A stretch of 9,956 nt of DNA from Pseudomonadota bacterium (GCA_023392225.1 JAEVZM010000265.1:1-9956), one strand, 5' to 3'. Counted from the stretch's first letter, positions 1-6,879 are shown. The notes: generated from the sequence alone by a model not told the origin. A program made the numbers and translations.

Positions 1-813
1 GTGTACGAGCGACCGGATCCGCGGGCCTACTACCAGACACTCTCACGGCTCGACTACCAGATCCCCTCCGCCGCCGAACCCCTGTTCCGCAAGACCATAC
101 GGGCCCTGCGCCAAAGCCGTCGCCAGCGACGGGTCACCCTGCTCGACGTCGGCTCGTCCTATGGCGTCAATGCCGCGATCCTGAAGCACCGCTTCTCCCT
201 CGCCGGCCTGTTCGACCTCTATGGACGGGATGCCACGGTCGAGGTGAAGTCCCCTGAGGCCCTGATCGCCCGGGACCGGTCCCTGTTCGATGGCGCGCGC
301 AGCGATCAGTCCCTCGTCACCGTCGGTCTCGATGTCTCCGGCGACGCAATCTCCTACGCGACCGAGGCCGGGATCATCGACAGCGGCATTGCCGCCAATC
401 TCGAGGAGCGCAATCCGACCGGCGGAGAGATGGAGACGCTGGCCCCCGTCGACCTCGTCGTCTCGACCGGTGCGATCGGCTATGTCGATGCCGCGACCTT
501 CGACCGGATCGTCGATGCCGCGGAACGCCGCCCGTGGATCGCCGTCTTTGCGCTTCGCATGTTCTCCATGGAGAGCATCTCGGCGGCGCTTCTCGAGGCG
601 GGCTACAGGATCCGGAAGCTGCCCGGCGAGGTGTTTCGCCAGCGGCAGTTCGCCAATGACGACGAGCGTAACGAGGTCCTCGCGCGTCTCGACTCTCTCG
701 GCATCGACCCCGCGGGACGGGAGGCGGAGGGCTGGCTTCTCGCCGAGTTCTTCCTCGCCGTCCCCGAGGACGAAGACGATGGCACCATCTTCCCCGAACT
801 GGTGCCTGCCTGA
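1..813 (+). CDS. Putative class I SAM-dependent methyltransferase (5' end may lie outside the window)
   Basis: The product resembles a Rossmann-fold methyltransferase that would move a methyl group from S-adenosylmethionine to an unknown acceptor in the cytoplasm. LLDVGSSYG at residues 47-55 fits motif I, the SAM-binding glycine loop. GLDVSGDAISYA near 109-120 fits the end of strand 2 with its acidic residue. DLVVSTGAIGYVD near 150-162 fits motif IV on strand 4. About 50 residues separate the first two motifs, which is long for this fold. The frame is open to the first base. The GTG at position 1 could be the true start, since YERPDPRAYY reads like a natural N-terminus, or the gene may begin upstream. 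It ends 61 bases before the oxidase gene and could share its transcript. Neither the substrate nor the exact family is recognised. The coding call is firm; methyltransferase is a motif-based inference. Confidence 0.65.
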   Translation: MYERPDPRAYYQTLSRLDYQIPSAAEPLFRKTIRALRQSRRQRRVTLLDVGSSYGVNAAILKHRFSLAGLFDLYGRDATVEVKSPEALIARDRSLFDGARSDQSLVTVGLDVSGDAISYATEAGIIDSGIAANLEERNPTGGEMETLAPVDLVVSTGAIGYVDAATFDRIVDAAERRPWIAVFALRMFSMESISAALLEAGYRIRKLPGEVFRQRQFANDDERNEVLARLDSLGIDPAGREAEGWLLAEFFLAVPEDEDDGTIFPELVPA

Positions 814-874
814 ACCGACGTGATTGAAGCCGGTCGCCGGCCGCTGCATGCTCCGGTCCTCGGTGTTGGGCGGT

Positions 875-2008
875 ATGGCGGCTCTTGCCTTTGACGTGAT
901 CGTTGCCGGTGTCGGCGGGATGGGTTCGGCCGCGTGCTACCATCTCGCCGCCCGGGGCCTCCGGGTGCTCGGCCTCGAGCGCCTGGACATCCCCAACGCG
1001 TTCGGTTCGTCCCACGGCCAGACCCGGATCATCCGGCTCGCCTATGCCCAGGATCCGGCCTATGTGCCCCTGCTCCGGCGCGCCTATGCGCTGTGGCATG
1101 AGATGGGCGAGCGGGCAGACGAGCGGCTCATCTACACGACCGGCGGCATCGATGCCGGGCCGGAGGGCAGCGGCCTGTTCGAAGGCTCGCTCGCGTCCTG
1201 CCACGCCCACGGCATTCGTCACCAGGTGCTCGACGGCAACGCGGTCAACCGCCGCTTTCCCGGCTATCGGCTGCCCGGAGACCATCTCTGCCTCTACCAG
1301 CCCGATGCCGGGTTCGTCCTGCCGGAGCGCTCGGTCGTCGTTCATGTCACGGCGGCGCAGGCGCTCGGCGCGGAGATCCGCGCCCGCGAGCCGGTGCTCG
1401 GCTGGGAGGCGCTGGCCGGTGGCGGGATCCGGGTCGAGACGCCGCGCGGCACCTACGAGGCGGGGCGCCTCGTGCTCTCGCCCGGTGCGTGGATCGGATC
1501 GCTCGCGCCGGGGTTGGCGCCGCTCGCCGTGCCCGAGCGCCAGGTACTCGGCTGGTTCCAGCCGGGTGACCCGGCGCTGTTCGCCCCGGACTGCTTCCCG
1601 ATCGCCAACCTCGCTCTCGACGAAGGGCGCTACTACCTGCTGCCGGTCTGGAATACGCCCGGCCTCAAGGTCGGGCTCTACAATCATCTTCGCGAGCGAG
1701 GCGATCCGGATGCCCTTTCCCGCAGCGTGACCGCCGAGGATGAGGCGGTGCTGCGGCGCTGCATCGCGCGCTACTTCCCCGGCGCCGACGGACCGGTGAT
1801 GGCGCTCGCCGCCTGTCTCTTCACCAACACCCCCGACGAGCACTTCATCATCGACGCGCTACCCGACCAGCCGGAGGTGCTGGTCGTCTCGGCCTGCTCG
1901 GGCCACGGCTTCAAGTTCGTGCCGGTGGTCGGCGAGATCGTCGCCGACCTCGTCACCACCAGCACCAGCCGATTCGACCTGTCGATGTTCCGGCTCGGCC
2001 GGTTCTGA
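875..2008 (+). CDS. FAD-dependent amine oxidase, monomeric sarcosine oxidase / N-methyltryptophan oxidase family
   Basis: This cytoplasmic flavoenzyme should oxidise a secondary N-methyl amine such as sarcosine or an N-methyl amino acid, using O2 and giving the demethylated amine, formaldehyde and H2O2. The N-terminus has the dinucleotide-binding GVGGMG (residues 12-17), with Glu35 placed to hold the FAD ribose. HGQTRIIRLAY follows, a family hallmark. Lys265 in GLKVG matches the O2-activating lysine of Bacillus sarcosine oxidase. Cys314 in ACLFTNTPDEHFIID matches the cysteine that binds FAD covalently. SGHGFKFVPVVGE closes the fold. The length of 377 residues is normal for the family. I chose ATG 875 because it puts the FAD motif at the usual distance from the N-terminus; a TTG at 824 in the same frame would add 17 residues without family character. 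The stop is four bases from that of the converging iolG. The substrate cannot be read from sequence. Confidence 0.9.
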   Translation: MAALAFDVIVAGVGGMGSAACYHLAARGLRVLGLERLDIPNAFGSSHGQTRIIRLAYAQDPAYVPLLRRAYALWHEMGERADERLIYTTGGIDAGPEGSGLFEGSLASCHAHGIRHQVLDGNAVNRRFPGYRLPGDHLCLYQPDAGFVLPERSVVVHVTAAQALGAEIRAREPVLGWEALAGGGIRVETPRGTYEAGRLVLSPGAWIGSLAPGLAPLAVPERQVLGWFQPGDPALFAPDCFPIANLALDEGRYYLLPVWNTPGLKVGLYNHLRERGDPDALSRSVTAEDEAVLRRCIARYFPGADGPVMALAACLFTNTPDEHFIIDALPDQPEVLVVSACSGHGFKFVPVVGEIVADLVTTSTSRFDLSMFRLGRF

Positions 2009-2012
2009 CCGC

Positions 2013-2999
2013 TCAGAGTGCCACCGGCTTGCCGGTCTGGGAGGATTCCGTCGCCGCATCGGCGAGGCGCTGCGCCATCAGCCCGTCGCGACCAGATGGC
2101 GAGGTCGGCGTGCCGTTCTCGACCGCGTCGATGAAGGCTGCGAGCTCGTCCTTGTAGGCGCGGGTGTAGCGCTCTAGGAAGAAGTTCAACACCGGGTCGG
2201 TGGTGAAGCCGCCCTTCCCCGCCACCTCGACCGTGGTCTCGTGGATGTTGCCGGCGCGGATCATGCCGCCCGAGCCATGCACCTCGATGCGCTGGTCATA
2301 TCCGTAGGTGGCGCGGCGCGAGCACGAGATCTGGCAGAGCTTGCCCGAGGCGGTCTTCAGCATGACCATCGCCGTATCGACGTCGCCGGCCTTGCCGATC
2401 GCGGCATCGACCAGTACCGAGCCGAGCGCATGGACCACCACCGGCTCCTCGCCGAGGAGGAAGCGGGCCATGTCGAAGTCGTGGATCATCATGTCGCGAT
2501 AGAGGCCCCCGGAGCGCTCGATATACGCGATCGGCGGGGGGCCGGGATCGCGCGACATGATGGTCACCATCTCGACGTCGCCGACCGCCCCGTCGTTCAT
2601 CCGCCGCTTGAGGGCGGCGAAGTTCGGGTCGAAGCGGCGGTTGAAGCCGATCATCAGCGGCTTGCCGGCCTTGTCGACCACCTTGAGGCACGATTCGATG
2701 CGCTTGGCGTCGAGGTCCACCGGCTTCTCGCAGAGCACCGCCTTGCCGGCGTTCACCGCCTGCTCGATGTAGTCGGCATGTGTGTCGGTTGAGGTGCCGA
2801 TCAGCACCGCATCGATATCCGACGCGCCGATGATGTCGTCCGGCGAGCGGGCTTCCGCTCCGTGTGCCGTCGCGAGCGAACCCGCGGCGCCCTGGTCGAT
2901 ATCGGCGACCGCCACCAGCTTCGCCTGGGGTGACTCGGCAATGTTCCCGGCGTGCAGCTTGCCAATTCGCCCAGCCCCAAGCAGTCCGAAACGCAGCAT
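2013..2999 (-). CDS. iolG: Inositol 2-dehydrogenase (Gfo/Idh/MocA family)
   Basis: IolG catalyses the NAD-dependent oxidation of myo-inositol to 2-keto-myo-inositol (scyllo-inosose), the first step of inositol catabolism. The 328-residue length is normal. The N-terminal Rossmann domain has GLLGAGRIGKLH (residues 5-16) and, after strand 2, AVADID with Asp33, which favours NAD. CEKP at 90-93 carries the catalytic Lys92. DMMIHDFD (169-176) supplies Asp169 and His173, spaced like the catalytic Asp172/His176 pair of Bacillus IolG. The ATG at 2999 is preceded by a GGGAGG ribosome site (positions 3014-3009) with nine bases of spacing. The gene is divergent from iolC, so both can be controlled from the shared 115-base gap, and this context supports IolG over other Gfo/Idh enzymes. 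A scyllo-inositol or other cyclitol dehydrogenase remains possible on sequence alone. Confidence 0.9.
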   Translation of the reverse strand: MLRFGLLGAGRIGKLHAGNIAESPQAKLVAVADIDQGAAGSLATAHGAEARSPDDIIGASDIDAVLIGTSTDTHADYIEQAVNAGKAVLCEKPVDLDAKRIESCLKVVDKAGKPLMIGFNRRFDPNFAALKRRMNDGAVGDVEMVTIMSRDPGPPPIAYIERSGGLYRDMMIHDFDMARFLLGEEPVVVHALGSVLVDAAIGKAGDVDTAMVMLKTASGKLCQISCSRRATYGYDQRIEVHGSGGMIRAGNIHETTVEVAGKGGFTTDPVLNFFLERYTRAYKDELAAFIDAVENGTPTSPSGRDGLMAQRLADAATESSQTGKPVAL

Positions 3000-3017
3000 G
3001 TCCTCAGTCCTCCCTAA

Positions 3018-3033
3018 CGGAATGAAAATTCCG
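3018..3033. promoter_or_regulatory. Putative IolR operator, perfect GGAA-N6-TTCC palindrome
   Basis: CGGAA-TGAAAA-TTCCG is a perfect five-base inverted repeat around a six-base centre and contains GGAA-N6-TTCC (3019-3032). From memory, this is the motif described for IolR, the RpiR-family repressor of inositol genes in Sinorhizobium. It lies five bases upstream of the iolG ribosome site and just upstream of a possible iolC -35 element, so one bound protein could affect both genes. No iolR gene is in the window, so the regulator is inferred. Confidence 0.7.
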
Positions 3034-3035
3034 AA

Positions 3036-3064
3036 TTGACGCCAGTTGGAACTGGTGTTTCATT
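3036..3064 (+). promoter_or_regulatory. Possible sigma-70-type promoter for iolC-iolB
   Basis: TTGACG at 3036-3041 is a good -35 element. With 17 bases of spacing it leads to TTCATT at 3059-3064, a poor -10 match (three of six to the consensus). The start of transcription would then fall about 40-45 bases before the iolC ATG. The second dyad covers the spacer between the two elements, which would suit repression. The assignment rests mainly on the -35 match and position. Confidence 0.3.
3042..3061. promoter_or_regulatory. Second dyad and degenerate IolR-like site
   Basis: CCAGTT-GG-AACTGG (3042-3055) is a perfect six-base inverted repeat. Overlapping it, GGAA-CTGGTG-TTTC (3048-3061) matches GGAA-N6-TTCC at seven of eight defined bases. 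Its centre lies 29 bases from that of the perfect site, close to three helical turns, so two dimers could sit on the same DNA face. Which of the two overlapping readings matters cannot be decided from sequence. Confidence 0.45.
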
Positions 3065-3114
3065 CTTCTCTAAATGGCAGCGCCTGCGCTGTCCAACGGA
3101 TTCCGGGAGCGAAA

Positions 3115-5040
3115 ATGCCAGAGTCGGGCGAGCACGCCACCCTCGACGTCGTCACCATTGGCCGGTCCTCGGTCGACCTCTACGGCAAGCAGATCGGCTC
3201 GCGGCTGGAGGACATCTCGTCCTTCACCAAGGCGGTCGGTGGCTGCCCCGCCAACATCGCCATCGGCGCCGCCCGCCTCGGCCTCAGGTCGGCATTGATC
3301 ACCGGCGTCGGCGACGAGCAGATGGGGCGCTTCCTGCTCGAGCAGTTCGCCCGCGAGGGTGTCTCGACCGCCGGCATCAAGGTCGACCCGGAGCGGCTGA
3401 CGGCGCTGGTGCTGCTGTCGGTCGAGAACGACACCACCTTCCCGCTGATCTTCGTGCGCGAGAACTGCGCCGACATGGGGATCACCGAAGACGACATCGA
3501 CGAGGACCTGATCCGCTCGGCCAAGGCCATCGTCGTCACCGGCACGCATTTCTCGCGCCCCAATACCGACGCCGCGCAACGAAAGGCGATGCGGATCGCC
3601 CGCGCCGCCGGGGCGAAGGTCGTGTTCGACATCGACTATCGGCCGAACCTCTGGGGTCTCGCCGGGCACGGTGCGGGCGAGGAGCGCTACATCAAGTCGG
3701 ACCGCGTCTCCGCTCATCTCCAGACCGTGCTCGCCGACTGCGACCTGATCGTCGGCACCGAGGAGGAGATGCGGATCGCCGGCGGCGGCGACGACGCGCT
3801 CTCGGTGCTCCGTACCGTCCGCTCGCTCAGTGAGGCGACGCTGGTGCTGAAGCGCGGCCCGATGGGCTGCGTCGTCTTCCCTGGCGCGATCCCGGACCGC
3901 CTCGAGGATGGCATCGTCGGCAAGGGCTTCCCGATCGAGGTGCACAACGTGCTCGGCGCGGGCGATGCCTTCATGGCCGGCTTCCTCCACGGCTGGCTGC
4001 GCGGCGAGCCGCTCGAGACCGCCGCCACCTGGGCCAATGCCTGCGGCGCCTTCGCGGTGTCGCGCCTCCTCTGCTCGCCGGAATACGTCACCTGGGACGA
4101 GCTGTCGTACTTCCTCGAGCATGGCAGCCCGCACCACGCGCTCCGCAAGGACGAGACCCTCAACCACATCCATTGGGCAACCACGCGCCGGCCGCAGCCG
4201 GAGACGCTGATGGCCTTCGCCATCGACCATCGCGCGCAGCTCGAGGCAATGGCCGACCGGGTCGGCGCCCCGCACGAGCGCATCAACGCCTTCAAGCGGC
4301 TCGCGGTCGAGGCGGCGGCGCGGGTCGCCGACGGCCGGCCGGGCTACGGCATGCTGCTCGACGAGACCTACGGACGCGAGGCCTTCTTCGACGCGGCGAA
4401 GCAGCCCTTCTGGCTCGGGCGACCGATCGAGCAGCCCGGCTCGCGGCCGCTCCGGTTCGAGTTCGACCCGGACATCGGCGGCCGGCTGGCCGAATGGCCG
4501 GTGACCCACACCATCAAGGTCCTCTCGTTCTTTCATCCCGACGACGACGCATCCCTCCGGGAGGAGCAGACGGAGAAGCTTCTCGCCGCCTACCAGGCGG
4601 CGCGGCGGAACGGCCTCGAGCTGATGGTCGAGATCATCGCCGGCAAGAACGGGCCGCTCGGCGACGACACCGTCGCGCGCGTCGTCAAGGCGCTCTATGC
4701 CGCCGGCATCAAGCCCGACTGGTGGAAGCTCGAGTCCCAGCCCAGCGCTGTTGCCTGGCGCGCCATCGCTGCCGAGATCGCGAAGGCCGATCCGTGGTGC
4801 CGCGGCATCGTGCTGCTCGGTCTCGACGCACCGGAGAAGGAACTCGAAGCCGCCTTCGCGCTGTCCGCCGGCGTCCCGGCCGTGAAGGGCTTTGCCGTTG
4901 GGCGGACCCTTTTCAGCGACGCCGCGGAGAAGTGGCTCGCCGGCAAGATCGGCGACCGGGCTGCGGTCGACGACATGGCCGCCCGCTTCGCCCGCCTCAC
5001 CGCCGCGTGGCAGCGAGCCCGGGCGGCCGAGGCCGCTTGA
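3115..5040 (+). CDS. iolC: 5-dehydro-2-deoxygluconokinase fused to a C-terminal DUF2090 domain (probable aldolase)
   Basis: This bifunctional inositol-catabolism enzyme has 641 residues, about twice the size of a lone IolC. Residues about 10-330 form a PfkB-type kinase that phosphorylates 2-deoxy-5-keto-gluconate with ATP. GGCPANIAIG (42-51) is signature 1, and NVLGAGDAF carries the catalytic Asp284 of signature 2. From about residue 360 (MAFAIDHRAQLEAMAD) to the end is a DUF2090 domain of the class I TIM-barrel aldolase type. Lys538 in DWWKLESQ is placed like the Schiff-base lysine of LacD-type aldolases. I infer that this half does the IolJ step, cleaving the phosphorylated product to malonate semialdehyde and dihydroxyacetone phosphate. 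ATG 3115 is chosen because GGGAG (3105-3109) lies five bases upstream; a TTG at 3046 in frame would run through the putative operator. iolB follows after 44 bases. Confidence 0.93.
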   Translation: MPESGEHATLDVVTIGRSSVDLYGKQIGSRLEDISSFTKAVGGCPANIAIGAARLGLRSALITGVGDEQMGRFLLEQFAREGVSTAGIKVDPERLTALVLLSVENDTTFPLIFVRENCADMGITEDDIDEDLIRSAKAIVVTGTHFSRPNTDAAQRKAMRIARAAGAKVVFDIDYRPNLWGLAGHGAGEERYIKSDRVSAHLQTVLADCDLIVGTEEEMRIAGGGDDALSVLRTVRSLSEATLVLKRGPMGCVVFPGAIPDRLEDGIVGKGFPIEVHNVLGAGDAFMAGFLHGWLRGEPLETAATWANACGAFAVSRLLCSPEYVTWDELSYFLEHGSPHHALRKDETLNHIHWATTRRPQPETLMAFAIDHRAQLEAMADRVGAPHERINAFKRLAVEAAARVADGRPGYGMLLDETYGREAFFDAAKQPFWLGRPIEQPGSRPLRFEFDPDIGGRLAEWPVTHTIKVLSFFHPDDDASLREEQTEKLLAAYQAARRNGLELMVEIIAGKNGPLGDDTVARVVKALYAAGIKPDWWKLESQPSAVAWRAIAAEIAKADPWCRGIVLLGLDAPEKELEAAFALSAGVPAVKGFAVGRTLFSDAAEKWLAGKIGDRAAVDDMAARFARLTAAWQRARAAEAA

Positions 5041-5084
5041 ATCGCGATCCGCTTTGCGCGAAGACCGCCCGAGGGAGGCCCGCC

Positions 5085-5888
5085 ATGACCAGACTTCACC
5101 TTCGCCAGCATGCCCCGGACCACGGTCATCGCACCGTCAGCGTGACGCCCGAGAGCGCCGGCTGGGACTATGTCGGCTTCGACCTTTACAAGCTCCACCC
5201 CGGCGAGATCGCGAAGGCCGATACCGGCGACCGAGAGGTCTGCCTCGTCTTCATCTCAGGCAAGGCGAAGGTCACCGTCGCCGGCGAGGATTACGGCGTG
5301 CTCGGCGGTCGCATGAGCCCGTTTGATGGGCAGCCCTGGTCGGTCTACGTGCCGGCCGGGACGCCATGGACCCTCACTGCCGAAACCGCCTGCGAGATTG
5401 CCGCCTGCTCTGCGCCCGGCGCAGCCGGCAGCCGCCCTCCCCGCGTCATCGGGCCCGACAGCCACGCGGTCATGACGCGCGGCAAGGGCAACAACATCCG
5501 CTACGTCACCGACATCATCAACGAGACCGACCCGGCCGACAATCTGCTCGTCGTCGAGGTGATCACGCCTGCGGGCAACGCCTCGAGCTATCCGCCGCAC
5601 AAGCACGATCGCGACGCCTTCCCGGAGGAGACCAGGCTCGAGGAGGTCTACTATCACCGCCTCAACCCTTCCCAGGGCTTCGGCTTCCAGCGCATCTACA
5701 CCGACGACCGTTCGCTCGACGTCTCGATGACCATCGAGGACGGCGACGTGACGCTGGTGCCGCGCGGCTACCACCCCTGCGCCGCGCTGCACGGCTACGA
5801 CCTCTACTACCTCAACGTCATGGCCGGCCCGAAGCGCATCTGGCGCTTCTACAACGACCCGGCGCACGAGTGGATGCTGAAGGCGTGA
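5085..5888 (+). CDS. iolB: 5-deoxy-glucuronate isomerase
   Basis: IolB converts 5-deoxy-D-glucuronate to 2-deoxy-5-keto-D-gluconate, which is the substrate of the IolC kinase encoded just upstream. The protein has 267 residues, the usual size, and the bicupin layout of the KduI/IolB family. Metal-binding candidates are His172 and His174 in SYPPHKHDRD, Glu187 in ETRLEEVYYHRL, and His230 in VPRGYHPC. QGFGFQRIYTDDRSLD and YYLNVMAGP are further IolB hallmarks. The start is well supported: GGGAGG at 5073-5078 is six bases before the ATG. It almost certainly shares a transcript with iolC. The last bases overlap a possible GTG start of the next reading frame. The iolD and iolE genes that often lie between iolC and iolB in rhizobia are missing here. 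Confidence 0.95.
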   Translation: MTRLHLRQHAPDHGHRTVSVTPESAGWDYVGFDLYKLHPGEIAKADTGDREVCLVFISGKAKVTVAGEDYGVLGGRMSPFDGQPWSVYVPAGTPWTLTAETACEIAACSAPGAAGSRPPRVIGPDSHAVMTRGKGNNIRYVTDIINETDPADNLLVVEVITPAGNASSYPPHKHDRDAFPEETRLEEVYYHRLNPSQGFGFQRIYTDDRSLDVSMTIEDGDVTLVPRGYHPCAALHGYDLYYLNVMAGPKRIWRFYNDPAHEWMLKA

Positions 5889-6498
5889 GCCAAGCGCAGG
5901 GCCGCGCGCTCATTGCGGCCCTGGTTGCGGGACTTGTCGCTTGCGCGGCCACATCCGAACGCCCGAGAGCGGACCAGCAGGTCGCCGAAGGCACCGCCGG
6001 AGACACACCCAACTGCCAGACGAACGCGCAAGCGGTGTTTGCGAGCGCATCGACCTTGAGGCTGTCGCTGCCTACGGCATCCACAAGCTGCGGCGAAGCA
6101 TGATCGTGTACTACTACAGCCGCAAATTCTACGAGGTCATGGCTGATCGCATCTTCGATGTTTTTGATCTCAACCGTGCTGCGGTCATAAGAAAAATGGA
6201 CCTGGTTGACTGCGACAAGGTTCAGCATGTCGCGAACGATGAGCCAGTTCGCGACCGCCTGCGCGCCTACATGTTGCACATGCACTTTGACCCGTCGCAT
6301 TCGAAACTCGAGGCCGTCTGTGTGGGCGTCAGCGTTCCACCCTTGCAGGTGCTGGGCATTGGGAACGGTCTTGTGGGCCCATTCGGCACTTCCCAGCCGG
6401 TCACGCGAACGATCGACGAGCGTGACGCGCTTTGGTCCCCATGCTTTGACCGAAGAGGCAACCTGACCGGCTTTCGGGCACTCGGTATAGCCGAATAG
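5885..6498 (+). pseudogene. Putative lipoprotein of unknown function, apparently interrupted by a one-base frameshift
   Basis: A GTG at 5885 overlaps the iolB stop codon (GTGA). It opens a frame starting MSQAQGRALIAALVAGLVAC: a short basic start, a hydrophobic stretch and the lipobox LVAC with Cys20, followed by Ala. That frame runs to a TGA at 6101-6103, and its last 20 residues become rich in Ser, Thr and Ala. The frame one base back reads CERIDLEAVAAYGIHKLRRS from 6040, then continues as protein-like sequence (MIVYYYSRKFYEVM, FDVFDLNRAAV, WSPCFDRRGNLTGFRA) to a TAG at 6498. Loss of one T in the TTT at 6038-6040 would explain the switch; restored, the protein would have about 204 residues. 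Alternatively these are two coupled genes, since ATGA at 6100-6103 joins the first stop to a possible second start. The 6100-6500 part is visibly richer in A and T, with less G/C at third positions than its neighbours. Family not recognised. Confidence 0.5.
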
Positions 6499-6523
6499 AG
6501 GTCGATCCAGAGACGGTTCGCCA

Positions 6524-6826
6524 TCAAGCCGCCGAGGCACGGTAGTCGACGAGTGCGCGGAGGTTTCGCCGCGCGTAGACAAGTCGACGCCGCCACCAGC
6601 GGCGAAACTCGCCGGCACCCCGATCGAGCCTGGCGACCAACCGCTCCTCCTCAGGATCGCGCGGCTGATCGGTGCAGACTGCGAGAAACGCGCGGCTGAC
6701 CCACTCTAGACTCGGGACCGCGAACAGGCCGAGCATCAGCGGCCAGTGCTGGCCACGGAAGATGAGCCCGTCGAGGAATCCGGCGATCGCAAACGCCGTT
6801 GTCCAGACAATGACGCGGTAGGGCAG
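6524..6826 (-). CDS. Small putative membrane protein, start codon uncertain
   Basis: This frame encodes two hydrophobic stretches near its start (VIVWTTAFAIAGFLDGLIF and PLMLGLFAVPSLEWVSRAFLAV), separated by RGQHW. A strongly basic, Arg- and Trp-rich tail follows (DPEEERLVARLDRGAGEF, RRWWRRRLVYARRNLRAL). This suggests a two-helix inner-membrane hairpin with a cytoplasmic tail of about 50 residues. No ATG, GTG or TTG precedes the first helix in frame. Candidates are a CTG at 6826 directly after AGGAGG, an ATT at 6811, or the ATG at 6736, which would cut off the first helix. With CTG the product has 100 residues. The frame also runs back through the aldehyde dehydrogenase gene, but that part is only a shadow. 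It ends 25 bases from the converging lipoprotein frame. The family is not recognised, and it may be a remnant that has lost its start. Confidence 0.45.
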   Translation of the reverse strand: MPYRVIVWTTAFAIAGFLDGLIFRGQHWPLMLGLFAVPSLEWVSRAFLAVCTDQPRDPEEERLVARLDRGAGEFRRWWRRRLVYARRNLRALVDYRASAA

Positions 6827-6832
6827 CCTCCT

Positions 6833-6860
6833 CCAGCCGACTCCGTTGCGGGTCGGCTGG
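6833..6860. repeat. Perfect 9-bp inverted repeat with 10-base loop
   Basis: CCAGCCGAC (6833-6841) and GTCGGCTGG (6852-6860) pair perfectly. Read on the minus strand, the second stem arm runs straight into AGGAGG (6832-6827), the strong ribosome site before the small membrane protein frame. It could end transcription coming from the aldehyde dehydrogenase gene, although no T-run follows, or affect access to that ribosome site. Confidence 0.6.
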
Positions 6861-6879
6861 AGATGGGAAGCGCTGCGGA

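Noticed and set aside
43..849. Long open frame on the minus strand opposite the methyltransferase gene
   Set aside because: It is a mirror of a high-GC coding frame, has no recognisable motif, and runs past the end of the gene it shadows.
374..1843. 489-residue open frame on the minus strand across the first two genes
   Set aside because: It spans two genes with clear family motifs on the other strand. Its translation is Arg/Gly/Pro-rich without domains.
2241..2792. Plus-strand open frame inside iolG
   Set aside because: iolG has all catalytic motifs on the minus strand. This frame is repetitive in Asp, His, Val and Arg, as expected for a shadow.
3046..3114. Longer iolC starting from a TTG at 3046
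   Set aside because: It would place coding sequence across the putative operator and promoter and has no ribosome site. ATG 3115 has GGGAG at good spacing.
4173..5888. 571-residue plus-strand frame across the iolC end and iolB
   Set aside because: Its second half is simply iolB in frame; the first half is an Arg/Ala-rich shadow of the DUF2090 domain.
5818..6618. 266-residue minus-strand frame opposite the putative lipoprotein
   Set aside because: It starts beyond the lipoprotein stop without a ribosome site, runs into iolB and has no domain. The plus strand has a lipobox and more protein-like sequence, though this is the least certain of the strand choices.
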